From UBA2386 sp046306335 (GTDB lineage: Bacteria; Planctomycetota; UBA1135; UBA2386), in NCBI GenBank assembly GCA_046306335.1, contig JBKDXM010000059.1, forward strand, positions 1 to 24,034: 24,034 nucleotides of DNA, read 5' to 3'. Shown here in pieces: positions 1-7,824 of this stretch. The number at the start of each line of letters is the position of its first letter. The stretch's first letter is position 1. A program made the position numbers and the translations under genes. Under the pieces are notes generated by a model, which did no database searches, had not been told where the DNA came from, and saw nothing but the letters and a program-made list of their open reading frames with translations.

Positions 1-1844
1 GTCCACGACGACAGGGCCCACCGTCGACAGGTGAGCCGACCCGCCAATCGGCCACATGTTGCTTGGGCCGGCAGCACACGGAGCCAGGGTGACACGGAAC
101 TGTGCATGCCCAGGCGAGGCAACACGCCAGGCCTCGACCCATTTCGGCGACGACGGCACGAACACGACCCGGCCCGAGCGATGCAGTGTCAGCCGCAGCG
201 GTTCGGCCCCGGCGAGATCGTCGATGACCATATCCAGCGTTGCGATGCCTGGACCACGGACGCGAAGCCGCAGCGTCGTCCCGGCTGGTCCATCGATGAG
301 GGCACGTCCGGAGCCGTCCGTAGTCGCCACGTCGACGAGTAGGCAGCCGTTCGTGACGTCGCCTTCGGTCAGCTCGTGGATCGCCGCAGCCTTGGTCAAC
401 GCGCCCGCGGATGCACCGATCGGCTCACAGAGTTCCACGCGACAACCGGCGAGCGCGTTTCCGTCGGCGCAGCGAACCTCCACCAGACGCTCGACGCGGG
501 GTGCGAGACAGAATACGGCCGTCGACTTGCGACCGGGACCAACCGAAACGGTGCCGCGGACGCCGGCGTACAGCTCATCCGCAGGAGCCACGAAGAACGA
601 GTAGTCACCGGCAGGCATGTTCCGGAGGGTGGCCCGGCCTGCCTCGACGTCCGCGACAGCCAACGCCCGCCAGGGCGCGCGAGGATGGAGCAGCGAGCCC
701 TCGGCGCGGCACCACCATACCCTTGACTGCGTCGCCGGGGTCCGCGCCGCCCCGCTGACGACCTCGAGAGCGATCGAGCCGGGCTCCATCAGGGTAAGCG
801 TCAGGGAGGTCCGTCCCCATTCCACCGGCGGCATCGCCGTGGACGCGGAGTGTTCGCGCGCGACAGCGCGGACATCGACCGGCAGCGGCCGCTCGCAGGA
901 GCCCCTCGTCAGCACGAAGTCTCCGGCTGGCCCGGTGGTCGCCTGGAACACGCTCCCCTCAGGATCACGGGCGACGACACGCGCGTTCGCGATCTGGCGG
1001 CCCTCGGCGTCGACGACGACGCCGTGAATCCTCGGCAGTGACGCCGGATCCTCCACGACGAATTCAAGCGGCAGGTCGGATTCCGAAGGTATATGGACGG
1101 CTGATGGGGACACCAGGAAGCAGGATCCAACGGCAACCCGAAACAGGCCGACGCCGCAGCGCAGCGAAAAGCTGCCGTCCGCTGCCGTGACCGCACCTAC
1201 GTCGGCAGGGCACACGACTGGCGCCCCGCGTCGATCGCTTGGCTGGCCGTCGCCGAGCGCGGGCGGCCTGTCGGGAGCCAGCGTCAGGCGGACGCCGGGG
1301 CATGCGGCACCCGCCACGGTCACGACCCGACCAGTGACCTCGTGCCCCCGAGCCAGGACCAAGCGCCCGTAGTCGACGTCACGGTCGCAACACACGACGG
1401 AGGTACAGACTGGTGCGTACCGCGGGTAATCGAGTCGGACGGCGGCGATGTCGACGGACCTCGGCGCGACGAAGCGGAAGACCCCTTCCTCATCGAGCAC
1501 GGTCTCAACCAGGTCCGAGCCTTCCGACCAGACGCGGCCGCCGACCCGCAGTACCGCCCGACCGCCGCACAATGGACGGCATCCTCATCGAGACAACGCC
1601 CTGTGAGCGTGACCGTTTCGCCGAGCGCAGGAGCCGTCGATGCAACCGCCGGCCAGTGCGCGGCGATTCGCTCCGGAACCCCGCCGTCAGTTTCGACATG
1701 GGCGGCCTCTGCGTTGGGCTGTCCGGCGCCCAATGGTGCGCCCGACTCGACGGTTACGGAGGCGTCGGACATCAGTGGGCGCGCCACCAGGAGCCCCATC
1801 AGGATCAATAGCGCCATCGCGCCCACGATCAGTGTCGCACGCAT
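1..1844 (-). CDS. Membrane-anchored protein with carboxypeptidase-regulatory-like domains; frameshifted and cut by the window edge
   Basis: The start at 1844 encodes an N-terminal anchor or signal (MRATLIVGAMALLILMG) followed by a low-complexity linker and a first beta-domain beginning GETVTLTGRCLDEDAV. At about 1574-1577 the frame breaks. Adding one base to the GTCC run lets the protein continue as PLCGGRAVLRVGGRVW, and that frame is free of stops all the way to position 1, about 1.57 kb. The continuation holds further repeats of the CarboxypepD_reg/SpaA type, for example HEVTGRVVTVAG...VTAADGSFSLRCG and RIHGVVVDAEGRQIANARVV. Such domains are structural beta-sandwiches of exported proteins; no enzyme is implied. 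It lies 12 bp downstream of the serine peptidase gene with a GAGGCGAG-like ribosome site, so the two are probably co-transcribed. The long intact downstream frame suggests a recent mutation or a sequencing error rather than an old pseudogene. The C-terminus is outside the window. Confidence 0.7.
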
Positions 1845-1856
1845 GCATCTCTCGCC

Positions 1857-2546
1857 TCAGGTTCGTACCTGGCTGAGGTCCGGCCGAATGAACACATACT
1901 CGCGGCGCTCCGAGATCGTGACCCCGAGCACGCTCTCCCGCATCGCGACGAATCCGCAGTACATGCCGATGACGACCGGCTCGTCGCCAACCATGGCCAC
2001 GACCGGCGAACCGGAGAGACCGGCGTAGTCCCCGTCGGGGACGTCGCGCAGGCACCAGAATCCGTCATCGTCCTGGCGATCGACCTGTGCACCCACGACC
2101 TCACGGCGATAGACCGACAGCGCACCATCGTCGTTGCCCCGCTTCCAGCCGACGATCCATACCCTGGTGCCAGGCTCGATCGGCGACTGCAGATCGACGG
2201 AGCCGATGGCATCCATCGTCTCCGGCATTTCGACGACTGTCCAGTCGTCCGTGATACGCGGGACCGCCGATCGACCGGCGCCGGCGGCGCCCGGCCGCCG
2301 GCGCACGACCGTGTTGCCGATCGTGTACTCGCTCGCGTCAGCGGGAATCACGTGGGCACACGTGAGGATCTGCGCGGCACCCAGCACGACCGCGCAACCT
2401 TCGTTGCGCGGTCCGGCGACCAGCTTGGGCCGCACCATGAGCACCGCCGACGGCGCAACGACCGGCTCTCTCGCCGGCACGCTGCAAGCGCCCGCAGTCG
2501 CGGTTGCCAGAAGCAACAATGCTACATGTCGAGGAAGTCTGCGCAT
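1857..2546 (-). CDS. Trypsin-like serine peptidase lipoprotein
   Basis: 229 residues. The chosen ATG gives a lipoprotein signal, LLLLATATAGAC, with the lipobox cysteine at residue 21; a longer reading frame upstream lacks signal character. The chymotrypsin-fold triad is visible: His65 in LTCAHVIP, Asp100 or Asp101 in ITDDWTVVEM, and Ser178 in GLSGSPVV, where the family usually has GDSGSP. A C-terminal strand region (PVVIGMYCGF) fits the second barrel. The expected role is an envelope-anchored peptidase; the substrate is unknown. TACGAT ends 6 nt before the start codon, which could make this message leaderless. The gene sits between a small lipoprotein gene upstream and the beta-domain protein 12 bp downstream, all on the same strand as a damaged sigma factor. 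The fold assignment is fairly firm; the physiological role is not. Confidence 0.8.
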   Translation of the reverse strand: MRRLPRHVALLLLATATAGACSVPAREPVVAPSAVLMVRPKLVAGPRNEGCAVVLGAAQILTCAHVIPADASEYTIGNTVVRRRPGAAGAGRSAVPRITDDWTVVEMPETMDAIGSVDLQSPIEPGTRVWIVGWKRGNDDGALSVYRREVVGAQVDRQDDDGFWCLRDVPDGDYAGLSGSPVVAMVGDEPVVIGMYCGFVAMRESVLGVTISERREYVFIRPDLSQVRT

Positions 2547-2552
2547 TGGTAG

Positions 2553-2558
2553 ATCGTA
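2553..2558 (-). promoter_or_regulatory. Candidate -10 element (TACGAT) of the serine peptidase gene
   Basis: TACGAT fits TANNNT and is followed by CTACCA and then the ATG, so transcription would start at or next to the start codon. No clear -35 box was seen. The 12-mer GATCTACCAATG spanning this start recurs exactly at the start of the YciI-like lipoprotein gene at 23896. Confidence 0.35.
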
Positions 2559-2640
2559 CCTCGCTGCCGCGGTGCACCCGAGGCTTCGCAGCGAGCAGCG
2601 CCGCGCTGCGCGCCCCCCAGGACCATCGCCCGCCCATCGA

Positions 2641-2946
2641 TCACTTCGGGACATAGGGCGCCCCGACGCCGATACCCTTTGCCTGGCCGTCAGGAAACCA
2701 CATGAAGTCGCCCTTGCCGTCCCCGTCGGTGTCGATGTCTTCGTAGCCCTTCTCGCTTCCGTCCTCAAGCGTCGCCCTGCCCGTGTAGAGGGTCACTCCG
2801 AACGGCTTGACCTCGCCCGCCGAGTCCTGGAGCAGCTTGACGGACCCCCTCTTGACCTGGCCGTTCGGGTAGGACTCGCGCTCGGCGACGCAACTGGCCA
2901 AGATACAGACGAACAGGATGAGGGACGTCACGAATCGTGAACGCAT
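2641..2946 (-). CDS. Small lipoprotein with a MORN-like motif
   Basis: 101 residues. The N-terminus MRSRFVTSLILFVCILASC is a lipoprotein signal with the lipobox cysteine at residue 19. The mature part begins with SYPNGQVKRGSVKLL, which resembles a MORN-type repeat (Y-x-N-G-x-x-K). It ends with an acidic segment DIDTDGDGKGDF, like a calcium-binding loop of the EF-hand or dockerin type, and FPDGQAKGIG. Many planctomycete genomes encode such short exported proteins; no enzymatic function can be proposed. It lies 67 bp downstream of the sigma-factor gene and 94 bp upstream of the serine peptidase, all on the minus strand. It is probably a real gene because signal, length and spacing agree, but its role is unknown. 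Confidence 0.7.
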   Translation of the reverse strand: MRSRFVTSLILFVCILASCVAERESYPNGQVKRGSVKLLQDSAGEVKPFGVTLYTGRATLEDGSEKGYEDIDTDGDGKGDFMWFPDGQAKGIGVGAPYVPK

Positions 2947-3013
2947 GGAGATTGTTCTCGTTTGGTTCTCGCTGTGCCTTGCTTCCTAACCTTGAGTCCG
3001 CGCGGCTCAGCCT

Positions 3014-3679
3014 TCAGGAAAGGAATCGTTCGGCGGGATCACTCCCGGAGCGAAATCCATCCCCTCGCGGCATTTCCGCCGTGCCACCACGGCCTCCAGC
3101 GCACGCGCCCAGGCGCAAGAGCAAGGCAACGGCTCGTCGCCGGCGACGCCTGACCATCGCCGGGCTCGTTCCGAGGTGCCGCGCCAACTCACGATTTGTG
3201 CGGATACCTTGAGCGATGGCGCACAACAGAAGGAAGACGTTCTCGCTGACGTCCGACCGCTCGCGGCACCAAACCTCCAGCAAGGCCCTCAGATCGCCGG
3301 CACCGACGCCCACGACAGCGGACTCGATGGGAGCCTCGTGCGAATCGTCGAGCGCGACGAAATGGACGAGCGCCTGGCGACGGAGTCGATCGACGCGGCG
3401 ACACTTGATGACTTACCGACAGAATGCCACCGCCCGGGGACCGCGCAACGCCGGCCTCGTGCGATAGAGGGCGAGCATGGCATCCTGGATGTCGTCGGCT
3501 GCGTCGGCGAGGCCCGGCGAACGCGACAAAGTCGCGTAGAGCCACCGCCGGAACTCGTGGTCGCCTGTGCCGACAGGCGCCGTGCGTCGGATGACCGGGC
3601 GGCCACCCGACTGCGCAGCGACGCCATGCACGTCTCCGTCGAAAGCGCGCGAAGAAAGTTGCAGCACCGGGTCACACAT
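3014..3679 (-). pseudogene. ECF-type sigma factor interrupted by an in-frame stop
   Basis: One reading frame of 222 codons contains a single internal TAA at 3413-3415. Before it, HEFRRWLYATLSRSPGLADAADDIQDAMLALYRTRP has the form of sigma-70 region 2. The frame continues across the stop as FCR*VIKCRRVDRLRRQALVHF, the expected region 2.3/2.4 recognition helix. After a linker follows a region-4-like helix-turn-helix, VSENVFLLLCAIAQGIRTN then RELARHLGTSPAMVRRRRRR. A CAA-to-TAA or AAA-to-TAA change would explain the stop. The ATG at 3679 overlaps the end of the 64-residue ORF by 8 bp, so the two were translationally coupled. If the stop is genuine, only half-proteins could be made. A sequencing error is the main alternative. 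The sigma factor may once have controlled the exported-protein genes downstream. Confidence 0.65.
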
Positions 3680-3866
3680 CTTCCAGCTGTTGCTTACGTC
3701 TGCTGAGCACGTCGCCAGTACTCAAGAATCTCAGAATTCTCTCCCGCCATCGGCGGATCGCCGCCCGAACCATCCCCGCCGCCTCTCCAACCGCGTGCCA
3801 ACCGAGGCTCTTGTCCTTGGCAGCGATCCAGAGATCGACGTCTGCGCTCGTAGGACGTCCAGGCAA
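3672..3866 (-). CDS. Small basic protein of unknown function, coupled to the sigma-factor gene
   Basis: 64 residues from a TTG start at 3866; the nearest in-frame stop upstream is about 24 nt away, so little extension is possible. The sequence KSLGWHAVGEAAGMVRAAIR followed by RWRERILRFL looks like a helix-turn-helix or a short two-helix DNA-binding segment, but no family is recognised. Its TGA overlaps the ATG of the sigma-factor gene by 8 bp (GATGTGTGA), a typical translational-coupling arrangement that supports it being a real gene. It begins just beyond the decayed transposase remnant, so its promoter could have been altered by that insertion. Function unknown; it might be a regulatory partner of the sigma factor. 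Confidence 0.45.
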   Translation of the reverse strand: MPGRPTSADVDLWIAAKDKSLGWHAVGEAAGMVRAAIRRWRERILRFLSTGDVLSRRKQQLEDV

Positions 3867-3897
3867 CGGACCCGGACCACCCGGGACTTACCACCAC

Positions 3898-4191
3898 CCG
3901 CCTGTCCCGTGCGCGCGACCCCGCCAACGAGGCTGCAAGCGCCCCGAGCACCCGCGCAATCGCCGCCGGATCGTGGATCGCCGCCGGCGCGCGCCGCGAG
4001 CCCACGCACGGCGGCCAGACCAACGCTTCGATGCCAACCGCGCGCTGCAGCAGGTCCACCCACGGCAAACGCTGCGCATCGCCCCCACAGCCGTCGCAGT
4101 GCCCGCGCACAGCGCCATTCGCCGGCACCCCGCACCGCACGAACGCCGCCCAGCCGGCCTGCAGCGCACGGTGCAGCACCGTCCTCTCCAT
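3898..4191 (-). pseudogene. Internally deleted IS91-like transposase remnant
   Basis: The frame from MERTVLHRALQ reads AAFVRCGVPANGAVRGHCDG-CGGD, which matches the N-terminal zinc-binding part of IS91-family transposases (typically FLRCGxLAHGFARxRCxxCG). It then jumps directly to LPWVDLLQRAVGIEALVWPPC followed by VGSRRAPAAIHDPAAIARVLGAL, which matches the C-terminal end of the same family (W-x-x-LL-x-R-x-F-G-x-x-x-L-x-CPxCGGR, then A-x-I-x-DP-x-x-I-x-x-I-L). The whole catalytic HUH/Y2 core between these parts is missing, and the C-terminal CPxCGG has decayed to WPPCVG. It is therefore a non-functional relic of a few hundred bases. The flanking bases to 4350 hold nothing else recognisable except the mutase promoter. 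The match rests on recalled family motifs, not on a search. Confidence 0.5.
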
Positions 4192-4333
4192 CGCGCGCCG
4201 GCGGCGTTCGCCCATGCCGCTGCGCACGCAGGCTCCGTGGCACGCAGCGCCACAGCGGTGCCAGATCGCAGCGGTCATCCCAACCATCACCGCCCAAGAC
4301 CGCACCCACCTGACGCGGCGCGCCACCCGCGCC

Positions 4334-4341
4334 GCTACATT
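4334..4341 (+). promoter_or_regulatory. Candidate leaderless -10 element (GCTACATT) of the mutase gene
   Basis: GCTACATT ends 9 nt before the GTG start codon, the distance at which transcription would begin at the start codon itself. There is no Shine-Dalgarno sequence in between (TCCCGCCCGC). The same GCTANNNT layout occurs before rpiA, the GPH symporter and the RnfD-like gene. Confidence 0.5.
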
Positions 4342-4350
4342 CCCGCCCGC

Positions 4351-6504
4351 GTGACGAACCCCGACTTCTCCAAGCTTCCCTACGGCTTCGCCGAGTTCTC
4401 CCCCGCCACGCTCGCCGACTGGCAGAAGGCCGCCGGCAGCAGCGCGCCCTGGCAGAGCCCCGAGGGCATCGCGCACCGCGGCGTCTACACCGCTGCCGAC
4501 GCGAACGTGCCGCACCAGGGCGGCCTGCCGGGCATCCCACCGTTCCTCGGCGGCCCGTACGCGACGATGTTCGCGCAGAAGCCGTGGACGATCCGGCAGT
4601 ACGCCGGCTTCTCGACCGCCGAGAAGACCAACGAGTTCTACAAGAAGGCGCTCGCCGCCGGGCAGCAGGGGCTCAGCGTCGCCTTCGACCTCGCCACGCA
4701 CCGCGGCTACGACAGCGACCACCCGCGCGTCGCCGGCGACGTCGGCATGGCCGGCGTCGCGATCGACTCGATCGCCGATATGCGCATCCTGTTCGCGGGC
4801 ATCCCGCTCGACAAGGTGTCGGTGTCGATGACCATGAACGGCGCGGTGCTGCCGATCCTCGCCCTCTACGTCGCCGCCGCCGCCGAGCAGGGCGTGCCCG
4901 CGCACAAGCTCTCCGGGACCATCCAGAACGACATCCTCAAGGAGTTCATGGTCCGGAACACCTACATCTACCCGCCCGGACCGAGCATGCGCATCGTGCG
5001 CGACATCTTCGCGTGGTGCGGCGAGAAGATGCCCAAGTTCAACGCCATCAGCGTCTCGGGCTACCACATCCACGAGGCCGGCGCGTCGGCCGAGCTGGAG
5101 CTGGCGTACACGCTCGCCGACGGCCTGGAGTACCTGCGCACCGGCGTGCAGGCCGGCCTCGACGTCGACAAGCTCGCCGGCCGCATGTCGTTCTTCTTCG
5201 CGATCGGCATGAACTTCTTCACCGAGATCGCCAAGCTCCGCGCCGCGCGCTTGCTGTGGAGCAAGATCGTCAAGGCGTTCGGCGCCAAGGACCCGAAGTC
5301 GCTGGCGCTGCGCACGCACTGCCAGACGTCCGGCTGGTCGCTCGCCGCGCAGGATCCGTACAACAACGTGGTGCGCACGTGCCTCGAAGCGCTCGCCGCC
5401 GTGCTCGGCGGCACGCAGTCGCTGCACACCAACGCGCTCGACGAGGCGATCGCGCTGCCGACCGAGTTCTCGGCCCGCATCGCGCGCAACACGCAGCTGA
5501 TCCTGCAGGAGGAGAGCCACGTCACCCACACAGCCGACCCGCTCGCCGGCTCGCACTACGTCGAAGCGCTGACCGACGAACTGGCGCGCAAGGCCTGGGC
5601 GCTGATCCAGGAGGTCGAGGGCCTCGGCGGCATGACCAAGGCGATCGAGGCCGGGCTGCCGAAGCTCCGCATCGAGGAGTCGGCGGCGCGCCGGCAGGCG
5701 GCGATCGACTCCGGCCGCGAGGTGATCGTCGGCGTCAACAAGTACGCGCCCGACAAGCAGGAGCCGCTCGACATCCTCGCCATCGACAACACCGCCGTGC
5801 GGCAGGCGCAGATCGCGCGGCTGGAAGAACTGAAGCGCACGCGCGACGGCCAGCGGGTCGCCGCAGCGCTCGCGGCGCTGACCGCCGGCGCGCGCTCGGA
5901 CGGCAACCTGATGGAACTGACGCTGCAGGCGATGCAGGCCGGCGCCACCGTCGGCGAAGCGTCGCTCGCGCTCGAACAGGTCTTCGGCCGCCACGTCGCC
6001 AGCCCGCGCACCGTCGCCGGCGTCTATGCTGCCGCCGCCCAGCAGATGGAACGACTGCACGAAGCCCAGGCGCGCACCAAGGCCTTCCTCGACGCGACCG
6101 GTCGCCGGCCGCGCATCCTGATCGCCAAGATGGGCCAGGACGGCCACGACCGCGGCGCGCGCGTCATCGCCAGCGCGTTCGCCGACATGGGCTTCGACGT
6201 CGACATCGGCCCGCTGTTCCAGACGCCGGACGAGGTCGCCAAGCAGGCGATCGAGAACGACGTGCACGTCGTCGGCGTCAGCACGCTGGCCGGCGCGCAC
6301 CGCACGCTGGTGCCCGAGCTCGTGCAGCTGCTGGCTGCGCAGGGCCGGCCCGACGTCCTGGTGGTCGCCGGCGGCGTCATCCCCGAGCAGGACCGGCCGG
6401 CACTGCAGCAGGCCGGCGTCGCCGAGGTCTTCGGCCCCGGCACCGTCATCCCCGACGCCGCCGTGCGGCTCGTCGACCTGCTGCAGCAGCGCGCGGGGCG
6501 CTGA
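4351..6504 (+). CDS. Methylmalonyl-CoA mutase, single-chain, B12-dependent
   Basis: 717 residues, the usual length of the catalytic chain. It interconverts (R)-methylmalonyl-CoA and succinyl-CoA with adenosylcobalamin, in propionate, odd-chain and branched-chain carbon metabolism in the cytoplasm. The N-terminal TIM-barrel is well conserved: TIRQYAGFSTAEKTNEFYKK carries the substrate tyrosine, followed by GLSVAFDLATHRGYDSDH, GVAIDSIADM and SGYHIHEAGA. The C-terminal B12 domain has the base-off signature D597-x-H599-x-x-G602 in GQDGHDRG, then GVSTLAGAH and VVAGGVIP. GTG at 4351 is chosen because the protein homology starts there and a -10-like box lies just upstream; the open frame extends further upstream without homology. 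No small subunit, epimerase or MeaB chaperone gene is next to it. The convergent downstream gene is a CobW-type GTPase. An isobutyryl-CoA-type mutase specificity is less likely from the YAGFST motif. Confidence 0.95.
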   Translation: MTNPDFSKLPYGFAEFSPATLADWQKAAGSSAPWQSPEGIAHRGVYTAADANVPHQGGLPGIPPFLGGPYATMFAQKPWTIRQYAGFSTAEKTNEFYKKALAAGQQGLSVAFDLATHRGYDSDHPRVAGDVGMAGVAIDSIADMRILFAGIPLDKVSVSMTMNGAVLPILALYVAAAAEQGVPAHKLSGTIQNDILKEFMVRNTYIYPPGPSMRIVRDIFAWCGEKMPKFNAISVSGYHIHEAGASAELELAYTLADGLEYLRTGVQAGLDVDKLAGRMSFFFAIGMNFFTEIAKLRAARLLWSKIVKAFGAKDPKSLALRTHCQTSGWSLAAQDPYNNVVRTCLEALAAVLGGTQSLHTNALDEAIALPTEFSARIARNTQLILQEESHVTHTADPLAGSHYVEALTDELARKAWALIQEVEGLGGMTKAIEAGLPKLRIEESAARRQAAIDSGREVIVGVNKYAPDKQEPLDILAIDNTAVRQAQIARLEELKRTRDGQRVAAALAALTAGARSDGNLMELTLQAMQAGATVGEASLALEQVFGRHVASPRTVAGVYAAAAQQMERLHEAQARTKAFLDATGRRPRILIAKMGQDGHDRGARVIASAFADMGFDVDIGPLFQTPDEVAKQAIENDVHVVGVSTLAGAHRTLVPELVQLLAAQGRPDVLVVAGGVIPEQDRPALQQAGVAEVFGPGTVIPDAAVRLVDLLQQRAGR

Positions 6505-6538
6505 CGGCAGCCGCGGCGGCGGACCCGCCGCGCGTCAG
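6501..6538. terminator. Inverted repeat between convergent genes, possible bidirectional terminator
   Basis: CTGACG at 6501-6506 pairs with CGTCAG at 6533-6538, and an inner stem GCGGCG (6516-6521) pairs with CGCCGC (6526-6531) around a 4-nt loop. The outer arms contain the TGA stop codons of both converging genes. There is no T-run, so Rho-independent activity is uncertain. Confidence 0.4.
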
Positions 6539-7824
6539 CCTTCGGCCGCGCGTTCGGCGGGCGCGTCGCCCTCGACGTCGCAGGCGTCCCCATCCTCCTC
6601 GGCGTCAGCGACCCACGGCCCGAACGGATCGGGCAGCTGCGCCCACGCCGCCGGACCGCCGGCCATCTCGCCGTCGGTCAGCAGGCACGCGTCCAACCGA
6701 CGCCGCAGCGCCGCCTCGTCGACGTGGCGGCCGATGACGACGATCTCCTGCCGGCGATCGCCCCACGGCGTGCGCCAGTTGGCTTCGATGCCGGCGCGGG
6801 CCTCGTCGGGCCACTCGGCGGGAGGCGTCGTCGCCCACCACGTGCCGGCCGGCAACGTGCGGCACGAGCCGCCGGCCTGGTGCCACTCGCCGCAGACGTC
6901 GTGGCGGCTGGCGAGCCAGAAGAAGCCCTTGCTGCGCACGACGCCCGGCCACTCGCTGCGCAGCAGCGCGTCGAAGCGCTCGGGGTGGAACGGCCGCCGC
7001 GCCCGGTAGACGAAGCTGCGGATGCCGTACTCGTCGGCTTCGCTGGCCTCCTCGCCGCGCAGTTGCGCCATCCAGCCCGGGTTGGCGGCAGCGCGCTCGA
7101 AGTCGAAGCGACCGGTCGCCAGGACCTCGGTCAACGGCACGCGGCCTTCGCGCGCGACGACCTGCTTGGCGCCCGGGTTCAGGCGGCGCAGCAGCGCCTG
7201 CAGTTCGGCGAGCTGGTCGGCGGTCACGAGGTCGGTCTTGTTGACCACGATCACGTCGGCGAACTCGACCTGCTCGACCAGCAGGTCGTCGATCGTGCGG
7301 TCGTCGTCGTCGCCGAGGGCGAGGCCGCGCTCGCGCAGCTCCGTCGCGCCGCCGAGATCGCGCGGAAACGCCTTGGCGTCCACCACCGTCACCATCGTGT
7401 CCAGGCGGGCGACGTCGGCGAGGCCCTTGCCCTCGTCGTCGGTGAACGTGAACGTCTCGGCGACCGGCAGCGGCTCGCTGATGCCGGTCGACTCGATCAG
7501 CAGGTAGTCGAAGCGGCCTTCGCGCGCGAGCTTGCCGACCTCGACGAGCAGGTCCTCGCGCAGCGTGCAGCAGATGCAGCCATTGCTCATCTCGACGAGC
7601 TTCTCGTCGACGCGCTGCAGCGCGCCCTTGTTGGCGACGAGCGCGGCGTCGATGTTGACCTCGCTCATGTCGTTGACGATGACGGCCACGCGCAGGCCGC
7701 TGCGGTTGTTGAGCACGTGATTGAGCAGCGTCGTCTTGCCGGCGCCGAGGAAGCCCGACAGCACCGTCACCGGCAGCCGCCGGTCCGCGGCGCTCGCCGC
7801 GTCCGCCGTGTTCGCCGCGGTCAT
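6535..7824 (-). CDS. COG0523/CobW-family GTPase, probable zinc chaperone
   Basis: 429 residues. The N-terminal G3E GTPase domain has Walker A GFLGAGKTTLLNHVL (residues 24-38), the metal-binding motif CICC in MSNGCICCTLREDLL (83-86), ESTGISEP (111-118) and the guanine-specificity motif NKTD (195-198). The C-terminal CobW_C domain includes IRSFVYRARRPFHPERFDAL and GDRRQEIVVIG. COG0523 proteins of this length with a CxCC motif load or traffic zinc, often under zinc starvation. Its ATG overlaps the stop of the upstream DUF1826 gene by 4 bp (ATGA), so the two are translationally coupled. Pairing with DUF1826 is known from Zur-regulated zinc-starvation gene sets, which favours zinc over cobalamin. 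No clear Zur box was seen. The C-terminus is acidic and Ala-rich. It converges on the mutase gene with 30 bp between stop codons. Confidence 0.9.
   Translation of the reverse strand: MTAANTADAASAADRRLPVTVLSGFLGAGKTTLLNHVLNNRSGLRVAVIVNDMSEVNIDAALVANKGALQRVDEKLVEMSNGCICCTLREDLLVEVGKLAREGRFDYLLIESTGISEPLPVAETFTFTDDEGKGLADVARLDTMVTVVDAKAFPRDLGGATELRERGLALGDDDDRTIDDLLVEQVEFADVIVVNKTDLVTADQLAELQALLRRLNPGAKQVVAREGRVPLTEVLATGRFDFERAAANPGWMAQLRGEEASEADEYGIRSFVYRARRPFHPERFDALLRSEWPGVVRSKGFFWLASRHDVCGEWHQAGGSCRTLPAGTWWATTPPAEWPDEARAGIEANWRTPWGDRRQEIVVIGRHVDEAALRRRLDACLLTDGEMAGGPAAWAQLPDPFGPWVADAEEDGDACDVEGDAPAERAAEG

Noticed and set aside
3694..6300. An 868-residue minus-strand open frame across the methylmalonyl-CoA mutase gene
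   Set aside because: It is Arg/Ala/Asp-rich with no family motif over the mutase; the plus-strand protein matches mutase motifs throughout. Only its last part (3898-4191) carries a recognisable transposase relic.
6535..7824. CobW-like GTPase as a cobalamin chaperone for the adjacent mutase
   Set aside because: The 4-bp overlap with a DUF1826 gene and the CxCC motif fit the zinc-type COG0523 group better. The genes converge and are not an operon, and it lacks the MeaB form.
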